DNA of 17,040 nt from NIOZ-UU13 sp049287505 (GTDB lineage: Bacteria > Planctomycetota > Phycisphaerae > Sedimentisphaerales > Anaerobacaceae), in NCBI GenBank assembly GCA_049287505.1, contig JBAQFY010000229.1:1-17040 (forward strand). The letters run 5' to 3'. Under the pieces are notes generated by a model that worked only from the letters and a program-made list of their open reading frames with translations, searched no databases and had not been told where the DNA came from. This document shows positions 1 to 5,670 of the stretch, piece by piece (within the stretch, counting starts at the first letter, position 1; each line of letters opens with the position of its first letter). A program made the translations under genes and the position numbers.

Positions 1-1
1 T

Positions 2-106
2 CCAGTGCCCGAAGGATGGTTCGGAGATTTAATCCCAGATTATATCCGAAAATATCTTGACACATTCTTTTTTTGGCGAAATAATTATAATAAGTGCCCT
101 TATTGA
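2..106 (+). CDS. C-terminal end of an unidentified protein (partial)
   Basis: Frame 2 is open from the window edge to a TGA at 104-106 and encodes 34 residues ending NNYNKCPY. The composition (VPEGWFGDLIPDYIRKYLD) is that of a normal folded protein, rich in W, F, Y, D, G and P, unlike the other two frames, which stop earlier. The stop codon lies inside a small hairpin followed by seven T residues, as expected for the end of a transcription unit. I do not recognise the family from so short a tail. The call rests on composition and on the terminator position. Confidence 0.45.
   Translation, partial: PVPEGWFGDLIPDYIRKYLDTFFFWRNNYNKCPY
57..85 (+). promoter_or_regulatory. Possible sigma-70 promoter for the parvulin gene
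   Basis: TTGACA (57-62) and AATAAT (80-85) are separated by 17 bp, giving a predicted start near 92. It lies inside the end of the upstream reading frame and just before a terminator-like hairpin, so the same hairpin would form at the very start of its transcript. The match to consensus is good, but the position makes function uncertain. Confidence 0.35.
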
Positions 107-117
107 AGGGTTTTTTT
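97..117 (+). terminator. Rho-independent terminator, small
   Basis: CCCTT (97-101) pairs with AAGGG (106-110) around the loop ATTG and is followed by seven T residues (111-117). The stop codon of the partial upstream gene lies in the loop and right arm. The stem is only 5 bp, so efficiency may be modest. Confidence 0.5.
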
Positions 118-146
118 GTGTTTTAAAGCCGTGAAAGGACAAAATT

Positions 147-1289
147 ATGAGAAGTTTCTTTTTTAGATTGAGAGTTTTAGTCTTTGTTGTGGCTTTCCTT
201 GCTGTTTCTGGTTTGAGCTGTAAACAGAAGTCCACTGAGCAGGTCGAAGCCAAGAAACCTCAACCGGCCCCCGCTAAAATCGAAGCCGAAGCCGACGTCA
301 ATGTAGCTGAACCCCAAGTCCCTGAGGAACCCGCTGACAGCGTCGCTGTAACTTTGAACGGCGTCGATATTACCGAGGCCGAGCTGCAAGAAATCATCAA
401 GCCGCAGCTTGAGAAAATGGCCCAACAAGGCAAACAACTGCCGCCCGCCTTTGCTCAGGCATACGAAAAACAGCTCAGGCAACAGGTCATCGAGCAAATA
501 ATTGTCGGACGGCTGCTGGAGGAAAAGGTAAAAGAAGCTAATATAGTAGTTACTGAAGAGGAAGTGATTAACCAGATAAAAGAAATCCTCGCTGCCCAGA
601 GACCGCCATTATCATTAGAGGAGTACAAAAATAAAGCAGCCGAGTACGGCCAAGACTTTGATAAAGTAAAACAGCAATTCCAAAAAAGACTGGCATATCG
701 AAAACTTATGGATGCTCAATGGGCCGGCAAGATAAATATTACGGAAGAAGATGCCAAAAAGTACTATGATGAAAACCCAACACAGTTCGAAGTAAAAGAA
801 CAAGTCAGAGCAAGTCATATTCTCATAGAACCTGATACTACCGACCCCAACACCGACCCGAACCAGGCCAAAGCCGAGGCCAAAGCGAAGATTCAGGACC
901 TGCTTGAGCAAATCAAAAATGGAGCCGACTTTGCCGAATTAGCCAAGGCCAACTCAGACTGTCCTTCAGCAGCACAAGGCGGTGATTTGAAATTCTTCGC
1001 CAGAGGCCAGATGGTACCGCCCTTTGAGAAAGCTGCATTCGCGCTAAAAGTAGGGGAGGTCAGCGATGTTGTCGAGACCAAATTCGGGTACCATATAATA
1101 AAAGTTACCGACCACAAGGACGCCAGCACAACTTCGTTTGAGCAGGCCAGGAACGACCTTATAAAAAAGCTTGTGCTGAAAAAACAGTCCGAATTAGACA
1201 ATAAGTATATCGAATCGCTCAAGGCCGCGGCGAACATAGTCTATCCGCCCGGCAAAGAACCAGCGCCGCCGGCACCTCGGCCCCGGTAA
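147..1289 (+). CDS. Parvulin-type peptidyl-prolyl cis-trans isomerase, SurA/PrsA-like, exported
   Basis: The 380-residue product is a predicted exported folding factor that would isomerise X-Pro bonds in secreted or outer-membrane proteins. Residues 1-25 form a signal sequence ending SGLSC; Cys25 could be lipidated, but the lipobox is not canonical (Gly at -3). Residues 30-65 are a Pro/Ala/Glu-rich linker. Residues 66-200 are a helical, charged SurA_N-like chaperone region. Residues 220-323 are a PpiC rotamase domain, with VRASHIL at its start, the FAELAKANSDCPSAAQGGDL core, and FGYHIIKV at its end. The C-terminus is Pro-rich. The ATG at 147 is preceded by AAAGGA at a good spacing. The gene converges on nagB with only 20 bp between the stop codons. 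Family membership is clear; the choice between SurA and PrsA roles is not. Confidence 0.9.
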   Translation: MRSFFFRLRVLVFVVAFLAVSGLSCKQKSTEQVEAKKPQPAPAKIEAEADVNVAEPQVPEEPADSVAVTLNGVDITEAELQEIIKPQLEKMAQQGKQLPPAFAQAYEKQLRQQVIEQIIVGRLLEEKVKEANIVVTEEEVINQIKEILAAQRPPLSLEEYKNKAAEYGQDFDKVKQQFQKRLAYRKLMDAQWAGKINITEEDAKKYYDENPTQFEVKEQVRASHILIEPDTTDPNTDPNQAKAEAKAKIQDLLEQIKNGADFAELAKANSDCPSAAQGGDLKFFARGQMVPPFEKAAFALKVGEVSDVVETKFGYHIIKVTDHKDASTTSFEQARNDLIKKLVLKKQSELDNKYIESLKAAANIVYPPGKEPAPPAPRPR

Positions 1290-1309
1290 TCCGTCGTTCG
1301 AATCAGCAC

Positions 1310-2149
1310 TTACGATTTGGGTTCCCGCCTTGCGGGGTCCCTCAAAAGTGTAACCGGGTCGAGATTGTCTGATTCTATGTCCTTAAAATATTTTACTGTG
1401 CCGACTTTCAGCTCATCTGCGGCCTGTTCATCGCAGACAATAATGCCCTTCGGGTGCATTTGCAGGGCGCTTATTGTCCACATATGATTTACACCCCCTT
1501 CAATAGCATGTTGCAATGCACGGGCCTTGTTATGACCGTTAACAATAATCAGCACCTCCTCGGCATCCATAACAGTCCCTACGCCCACAGTCAGAGCGGT
1601 TTTGGGTACTTTGTTAATGTCATTATCAAAGAATCGAGAATTAGCCACAAGGGTATCGTAAGTCAGTTTCTTAATGCGCGTCCTTGACGACAATGACGAA
1701 GCCGGCTCATTAAACGCTATGTGGCCGTCAGGGCCTATACCGCCGAGAAAGAGCTTAACGCCGCCTGCCTTTTTTATTTTTTTCTCGTAGCTCGCACATT
1801 CGGCTTCGAGGTCCGGCGCATTGCCGTTGAGGATGTTGACATTCTTTTTTTGAATATCTATGTGGCTAAAAAAGTTATTCCACATAAATGAATGATAGCT
1901 TTCAGGATGCTCCTCTGGCAGATTCACATACTCATCCATATTAAAGGTAGCAACATTTTTGAACGAAACCACCCCTTTCTTATTGAGTGCTATCAGCTCC
2001 TTGTAAACTCCCAGCGGCGAAGAGCCTGTGGGAAGACCCAGCACAAAAGGTTTAGCCTGGCTCGGCTTAAATTCATTTATGCTCTTGGCTACATAATTAG
2101 CAGTCCACTTAGCTGCCGACTTATAATCCGGTTCAATTATCACTCTCAT
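1310..2149 (-). CDS. nagB: Glucosamine-6-phosphate deaminase NagB
   Basis: This enzyme converts glucosamine 6-phosphate to fructose 6-phosphate and ammonia in cytoplasmic amino-sugar catabolism. The 279-residue product has the LGLPTGSSPLGVYK phosphate-binding loop, TFNMDEY, GPDGHIAFNEPASS and NHMWTISALQMHPK. Counting from the chosen start, Asp72, Asp141, His143 and Glu148 fall at the same numbers as the catalytic residues of E. coli NagB. The frame stays open to 2254, but the start at 2149 is preferred: it gives the normal N-terminus (MRVIIEPDY) and has GAGGAC 7 nt upstream. The last ten codons encode RDPARREPKS, produced by a 23-bp palindromic repeat (1319-1341) that extends the usual C-terminus. 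It lies downstream of, and is probably co-transcribed with, the DUF4954 gene, separated by 146 bp that hold two palindromes. Confidence 0.96.
   Translation of the reverse strand: MRVIIEPDYKSAAKWTANYVAKSINEFKPSQAKPFVLGLPTGSSPLGVYKELIALNKKGVVSFKNVATFNMDEYVNLPEEHPESYHSFMWNNFFSHIDIQKKNVNILNGNAPDLEAECASYEKKIKKAGGVKLFLGGIGPDGHIAFNEPASSLSSRTRIKKLTYDTLVANSRFFDNDINKVPKTALTVGVGTVMDAEEVLIIVNGHNKARALQHAIEGGVNHMWTISALQMHPKGIIVCDEQAADELKVGTVKYFKDIESDNLDPVTLLRDPARREPKS
1319..1341. repeat. Short palindromic element B, copy 1 (within nagB)
   Basis: These 23 bp are identical to 4274-4296. The arms GGGTTCCCGC and GCGGGGTCCC flank a CTT centre, and 8 of 10 arm positions are complementary. The element lies in frame within the last codons of nagB, but in a different reading frame from the second copy, so it is conserved as nucleotide sequence rather than as a peptide. 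Confidence 0.8.
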
Positions 2150-2194
2150 GAATTCGTCCTCGTCTAAATATACTATCCTGTCATTATTATTTAG

Positions 2195-2213
2195 CCCCGG
2201 GTTTTGCCCAGGG
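2195..2213. repeat. Imperfect palindrome upstream of nagB
   Basis: CCCCGGG (2195-2201) and CCCAGGG (2207-2213) form 7-bp arms with one mismatch around TTTTG. It lies in the leader between the DUF4954 gene and nagB, about 45 bp upstream of the nagB start. It may be a dispersed repeat or an RNA hairpin; nothing distinguishes the two here. Confidence 0.4.
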
Positions 2214-2261
2214 TCTGCTGTTGCAAATCCGACTTTAGCCAGTCTGTCGCACAAATTGCAG

Positions 2262-2279
2262 GGTGGGCTTTAGCCCACC
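2262..2279. repeat. Perfect palindrome between the DUF4954 gene and nagB
   Basis: GGTGGGCT and AGCCCACC are perfect 8-bp arms around TT. It begins about 17 bp beyond the stop codon of the DUF4954 gene. On the minus strand no T-tract follows it, so it is not a typical terminator. It could stabilise the 3' end of the upstream message, reduce read-through into nagB, or be a dispersed repeat. Confidence 0.55.
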
Positions 2280-2295
2280 AAATAGAATTATTTTT

Positions 2296-4365
2296 CTAAC
2301 GCAGCTTCTCTATTCGGCTGATAAGCTCATCGCCGAGGGCTGTTTTGTTGATTATATGTTTTTCAATTTCCAAAACGAAACTATTTTCTTCAAATGTCCC
2401 CCTTACCTGTTCGAAATCGGCCTGCTTTGTCTCTCCTTTGCCGTCAAGCCCGTACCCGATTTGAGCAGTAGCGGCAAATTCTTTTTTCGCGTCAGCGTAA
2501 AGCATACGGTCAAGCTCTACAACGGCTGTCTTCCATTTCGTTAGCATCTCAATAATATCGCCTGTAGTTATCCCATCAAGCGTTTTGCCTAAGCTCTGCT
2601 GCAAAATGTTGGCTGTCCACGCCCATTCGTATTCAGGATAATTGTCAGATATAGACTTAATTGCATCTGTTAGCTGCTCCAGTGTGCTGATAACACCGTT
2701 TTCAATATCGCAGAGCATGTTTTGCACAGCTTCTTCCGGAGCAAACAAGCCGGCTAAGTCCACCCAACTTCCGGGCCCTACCTTGGTTTTTGGCGTCAGA
2801 ACCTCTCGAAGCTCATCAACGCTTATTAGCTGTTTGTTTTCCAATCGTTTAATCAGACAATTGCCTAAGAACTTATCAATACCAATCTGGTAAAGTTTAA
2901 TGCCTCTGTCCAGCGCCGAGTTTTTAATCCTGACACTATTGTAGGTAAAGTACTCGGTGTTTTCACCTGATGTTGCTTTGAGGTTTGCAAGCAACTGACA
3001 GCCGGTGAGCATCTTTTGAATCGTATATGGGCTTAAAAGTTTGAAATTTATATAGTCCAGTTTCTGTGGGCCTTTCCGCCTGTCGCGTTTCGGCCATTTT
3101 CGAGCATCTCGAACCGTCCCCACGCTGCGTAAATTCACACCGGGGACAAGAATACTTTCGTCTTCGTGCTCAATAAGGTATGAAAAAGGTAAATCCGAAG
3201 TATCCGAGTTCTTATAATGTCGGCCCATCACAACGGTAAAGGCCCCGACCTTTGCCGGCCAGAGCATATATGAATCGCTTGCGGTCTTCGAGCCGCGTTC
3301 GACAATACCTTGATGAGTCGGCCCCAGCTTGTACATATGATTGCTCTGGTTGGTTCCGCTGCCGGCGTTCAAAAAGGAAAACAGCCCGGAGATTAGGAGC
3401 GTGGACTTATGATGTGTTACGGTATAAGGCCCGGCAAATACCGAGCAGGCCTCGCCGTGAAACCCGCCGCAGTTAGCGAAGAACACCGAGTTTTCCGCTG
3501 AATACTGCTTGGCTAATACAGTGCCCTGACCGACAAAGCATTTATATATTATTGTCCCATCCGTAATCTTCGAGCCGCTGCACGCAATAAAATCTTCTGC
3601 AAAAACACCGGGTCCAATATAAACAGGGTCCTCCGGACAGCTATTGACCGAACCGTTCTCCAATCTGCTCACACCCTCTATCACGCTTGCGGGACCAACT
3701 TTGGTGTTTTTGATAATTCTGCAGTTAATAAGCCTGGCACCTGCGCCCACAACACCCATAGAACAGGTAACAGAGGCGGTGTAGCCGGCTATCATTTTTT
3801 GCAGCTTTTCAATTACTTCGGGCCGGTGCCGATAAAATGCTATTATATAAGCCGTATGAGCAGATAAATGGTCATAAATCGCTATTTCTCTGCCGCCAGC
3901 CTCATTAACAACAGTAACTTCCATCCCGTTGCCGAATGAGCTTTCGCCTTCTACCGCAAGCAGGTCGATGTTATCTATCACTACGTCGTCTTCAATTATA
4001 TAGTTGGCGATATAGTTACGTACATGACTTATATATACGTTATTGCCGATTATGCAGTTATGTATAGTTGCATGACTAATCCCGGCCGGCTTCTTAACGC
4101 CGCCGAAAAATGACACCTGCTTTTCAAAAACACCTAACATAACCATCCCGCAGAAATGCGTCGATTTTACCGTATCTGCGATGAAACCCTCGGCAACCCG
4201 GACCTTCGACCAGTCCTCACAGCTACATCCCTGGCTGGTTAGTTGAGTTATTTGCTCCTCAGATAGCGGACGAGGGTTCCCGCCTTGCGGGGTCCCAAAC
4301 CCACCTTGATAGGAATCGAATTCCGGTGCCATTTCTTTTCTTCCTGTTTCCGGATGGCTTGTCAT
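2296..4365 (-). CDS. DUF4954 family protein, left-handed beta-helix (hexapeptide repeat) fold
   Basis: This 689-residue protein matches the DUF4954 family, common in Bacteroidetes and present in other phyla. The role is unknown, but the fold resembles the hexapeptide-repeat domains of nucleotidyl- and acyltransferases. Seen here are an N-terminal segment QGCSCEDWSKVRVAEGF, many hexapeptide-like turns (IHNCIIGNNVYISHVRNYI, IEDDVVIDNIDLLAVEGESS), the signatures GFHGEACSVFAGPYTVTHHK and NAGSGTNQSNHMYKLGPTHQ, and a predicted helical C-terminal region from about residue 440. A start at 4332 (residue 12) is also possible; it has AGGA 9 nt upstream, whereas the 4365 start has AAGGA 11 nt upstream. 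Residues 23-31 (GTPQGGNP) come from the palindromic element at 4274-4296, before the conserved domain begins. Its position next to nagB suggests a link to amino-sugar or nucleotide-sugar metabolism, which is inference. Confidence 0.85.
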   Translation of the reverse strand: MTSHPETGRKEMAPEFDSYQGGFGTPQGGNPRPLSEEQITQLTSQGCSCEDWSKVRVAEGFIADTVKSTHFCGMVMLGVFEKQVSFFGGVKKPAGISHATIHNCIIGNNVYISHVRNYIANYIIEDDVVIDNIDLLAVEGESSFGNGMEVTVVNEAGGREIAIYDHLSAHTAYIIAFYRHRPEVIEKLQKMIAGYTASVTCSMGVVGAGARLINCRIIKNTKVGPASVIEGVSRLENGSVNSCPEDPVYIGPGVFAEDFIACSGSKITDGTIIYKCFVGQGTVLAKQYSAENSVFFANCGGFHGEACSVFAGPYTVTHHKSTLLISGLFSFLNAGSGTNQSNHMYKLGPTHQGIVERGSKTASDSYMLWPAKVGAFTVVMGRHYKNSDTSDLPFSYLIEHEDESILVPGVNLRSVGTVRDARKWPKRDRRKGPQKLDYINFKLLSPYTIQKMLTGCQLLANLKATSGENTEYFTYNSVRIKNSALDRGIKLYQIGIDKFLGNCLIKRLENKQLISVDELREVLTPKTKVGPGSWVDLAGLFAPEEAVQNMLCDIENGVISTLEQLTDAIKSISDNYPEYEWAWTANILQQSLGKTLDGITTGDIIEMLTKWKTAVVELDRMLYADAKKEFAATAQIGYGLDGKGETKQADFEQVRGTFEENSFVLEIEKHIINKTALGDELISRIEKLR
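4274..4296. repeat. Short palindromic element B, copy 2 (within the DUF4954 gene)
   Basis: This 23-bp stretch is identical to 1319-1341. It is read as GTPQGGNP near the N-terminus of the DUF4954 protein, whereas the nagB copy is read as RDPARREP in another frame. Both hosts tolerate it at a protein end. Confidence 0.8.
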
Positions 4366-4524
4366 TTTGAACGTAATCCTTACTACTCTGCGAAGTAGCC
4401 TTCCACCCTCCGTAGCAGAGCCACTGCGGAGGACGGGTCGCTACGTAGCACGAGACTTTGTCATTCCCGCAGAAGCGAGTATCTATTTACCCTGCGCTTT
4501 TACCACAGGTTTTTCACCTTGAAT

Positions 4525-4553
4525 TTGACAAAGCAAATCTTACAAACTGTAAT
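4525..4553 (+). promoter_or_regulatory. Probable sigma-70 promoter reading toward the amidase-like gene
   Basis: TTGACA (4525-4530) and TGTAAT (4548-4553) are separated by exactly 17 bp. Transcription would start near 4560 and give a leader of about 360 nt before the start at 4922. The -35 box is perfect and the -10 box matches 5 of 6. Confidence 0.5.
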
Positions 4554-4797
4554 CCAATAAATCAATACATTTATAACAAGCTACTTGTGAGATGTTTTGT
4601 TTTTCACGTCTTACAAAAACTTACAGCGCCCCAGAATCATAGAGGATTTTCCCTTCTTTTCGGACGAAGCTGCGGCTCTGGGAACCAGTAAAAATAAATT
4701 GGAGAATTTTCGGGCAAAATTTGGAGTAATTCGTTTGTAGCTGCCGATGTTTAATGTATAAGGGATTTCGCTTTTGTTAGACAAGAGTTCCGCCGTG

Positions 4798-4829
4798 CAT
4801 CTATTACGTGAGCATCAGCTCGATAGATG
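4798..4829 (+). promoter_or_regulatory. Hairpin in the 5' leader of the amidase-like gene
   Basis: CATCTAT (4798-4804) pairs with ATAGATG (4823-4829). Inside it GAGC (4810-4813) pairs with GCTC (4818-4821) around ATCA, leaving a small asymmetric internal loop. A second weaker pairing, CCTGA (4841-4845) with TCAGG (4867-4871), follows. I cannot match this to a known riboswitch class. Two-part pairing in a long leader is suggestive of regulation but not proof. Confidence 0.35.
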
Positions 4830-4897
4830 TTCGATGGAAACCTGAGCATCTGTGGGTCTTTATCGTTCAGGGATGATGTTTTATAGAAACTTCTGAA

Positions 4898-4911
4898 TTG
4901 AGAATTCTCAA
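4898..4911. promoter_or_regulatory. 14-bp perfect palindrome abutting the ribosome-binding site
   Basis: TTGAGAATTCTCAA is a perfect palindrome whose last bases overlap the AAGGA ribosome-binding site (4910-4914) of the gene starting at 4922. It could be an operator, or could fold and partly hide the ribosome-binding site. It may also be chance. Confidence 0.35.
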
Positions 4912-4921
4912 GGATGAGACT

Positions 4922-5470
4922 ATGCCGAATCAGGCAAGGGTAGCAAAAGTATTAGCGACACTGCTGGCCTCAATGACAATGGGGGCGATAATACTAATGG
5001 CCCTGGGCCATAATCCCCCGTCTGCCGGCCCATTTTCTCTTTGGACATATTACCGGCTCGACCCTGTCCAAAAGGCTATTTCTTCTCGGGCAGCCCAGTC
5101 CCCGGACCGCTGGAACCGCGTCGAGATTTACTACAGCGGCACCATAGCCGGCAATATAGAGCAATTAGCCTCGCTCAGCGGCCTTGCCAATCCCGATGAT
5201 ATTAACTTCCACTTCTGTCTATGCAACGGTCACGGCGGTGAAGACGGACAAATACAGCCTACAGAAAAATGGCAGAGACAATGGCCGCTCGTCCCAGGCC
5301 GCACCTGGTACGGCAGCAGCCAGACTATCCGAATCTGCGTTATAGCTGACGGCAAAACGACTCACCTAACCGATTGCCAGATAAAAAGGTTAGAAACACT
5401 CGTGGATGGACTATGCAAAAAGTTCCACATTCAGCCTGAATCCATCTACTACCCAAACGATTGGCGCTGA
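4922..5470 (+). CDS. Membrane-anchored protein resembling an N-acetylmuramoyl-L-alanine amidase/PGRP fold, probably non-catalytic
   Basis: The start at 4922 (MPNQARVAKV) has AAGGA 7 nt upstream and is preferred over the in-frame TTG at 4898. The 182-residue product has one N-terminal hydrophobic segment (about residues 8-28), then an extracytoplasmic domain. The pattern WNRVEIYYSGT, then INFHFCLCNGHGGEDGQIQ, then WQRQWP, then TIRICVIAD and QIKRLETLVDGLCKKF resembles the strand-helix order of amidase_2/PGRP domains. Two of the usual zinc-ligand positions are not His: the first strand reads EIYYSG and the last reads IYYPND. It may therefore bind peptidoglycan rather than cleave it. The family call is from pattern memory only. 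A perfect terminator follows at 5545-5579. Confidence 0.5.
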   Translation: MPNQARVAKVLATLLASMTMGAIILMALGHNPPSAGPFSLWTYYRLDPVQKAISSRAAQSPDRWNRVEIYYSGTIAGNIEQLASLSGLANPDDINFHFCLCNGHGGEDGQIQPTEKWQRQWPLVPGRTWYGSSQTIRICVIADGKTTHLTDCQIKRLETLVDGLCKKFHIQPESIYYPNDWR

Positions 5471-5544
5471 AGAAACAGCTCAATAGTCCCTCTGGCTAAT
5501 TCGCTGTCTGAGTTTTCATCTGCACAATATATAATAAATAAAGA

Positions 5545-5579
5545 CTGGATGTGCTTCTGAGAGCACATCCAGCCCTTTT
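5545..5579. terminator. Strong rho-independent terminator, probably bidirectional
   Basis: CTGGATGTGCT (5545-5555) and AGCACATCCAG (5562-5572) form a perfect 11-bp stem with a 6-nt loop, followed by CCCTTTT on the + strand. On the minus strand the stem is followed by TCTTTATTTATT. It sits between the convergent genes ending at 5470 (+) and 5671 (-) and can serve both. Confidence 0.8.
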
Positions 5580-5594
5580 AAGGAGGGTGGTTAT

Positions 5595-5636
5595 ATGCTA
5601 AAAAACACCCAAATCATTCTTTTTGTTATTTTTTGA
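5595..5636 (+). CDS. Orphan 13-codon ORF with a strong ribosome-binding site
   Basis: AAGGAGG (5580-5586) lies 8 nt upstream of an ATG that opens the hydrophobic peptide MLKNTQIILFVIF before a TGA. The start resembles the MLKK signal-peptide starts of two other genes in this window, so this may be the remnant of a lost secretory gene. No + strand gene follows. It could also be chance. Confidence 0.2.
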   Translation: MLKNTQIILFVIF

Positions 5637-5670
5637 CGCTAACTATTGCTAAGCAGAATCCCTTATTAAC

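Larger units (their letters stand above)
4366..4921. other. Long non-coding divergent region with palindromes and leader structures
   Basis: These 556 bp separate the divergent DUF4954 (-) and amidase-like (+) genes. The part from 4383 to 4488 is dense in inverted repeats: CTACT/AGTAG at 4383-4398, CCTCCG/CGGAGG at 4407-4432, GCTACGTAGC at 4439-4448, and GTCATTCCCGC followed by GAAGCGAG at 4460-4479, which looks like a degenerate copy of the common 'TCATTCCCGC' type of palindromic repeat. The middle part (4490-4750) is AT-rich and holds a probable + promoter. The last 170 bp hold two hairpins and a palindrome leading to the gene at 4922. A 77-codon frame at 4458-4691 has no ribosome-binding site and starts inside the repeat, so I do not call it. 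Confidence 0.5.

Noticed and set aside
57..117. Promoter plus hairpin/T-tract read as an attenuator of the parvulin gene
   Set aside because: The hairpin would form only about 5 nt from the predicted transcription start, too early for normal attenuation. It fits better as the terminator of the upstream gene, whose stop codon it contains.
2150..2254. N-terminal extension of nagB up to 2254
   Set aside because: It has no similarity to NagB and lies over a palindrome. The ATG at 2149 has GAGGAC at the right distance, and the catalytic residues then fall at their usual numbers.
4458..4691. 77-codon + strand ORF in the intergenic region
   Set aside because: It starts inside a palindromic repeat, has no ribosome-binding site and a composition unlike a folded protein, and a probable promoter lies within it.
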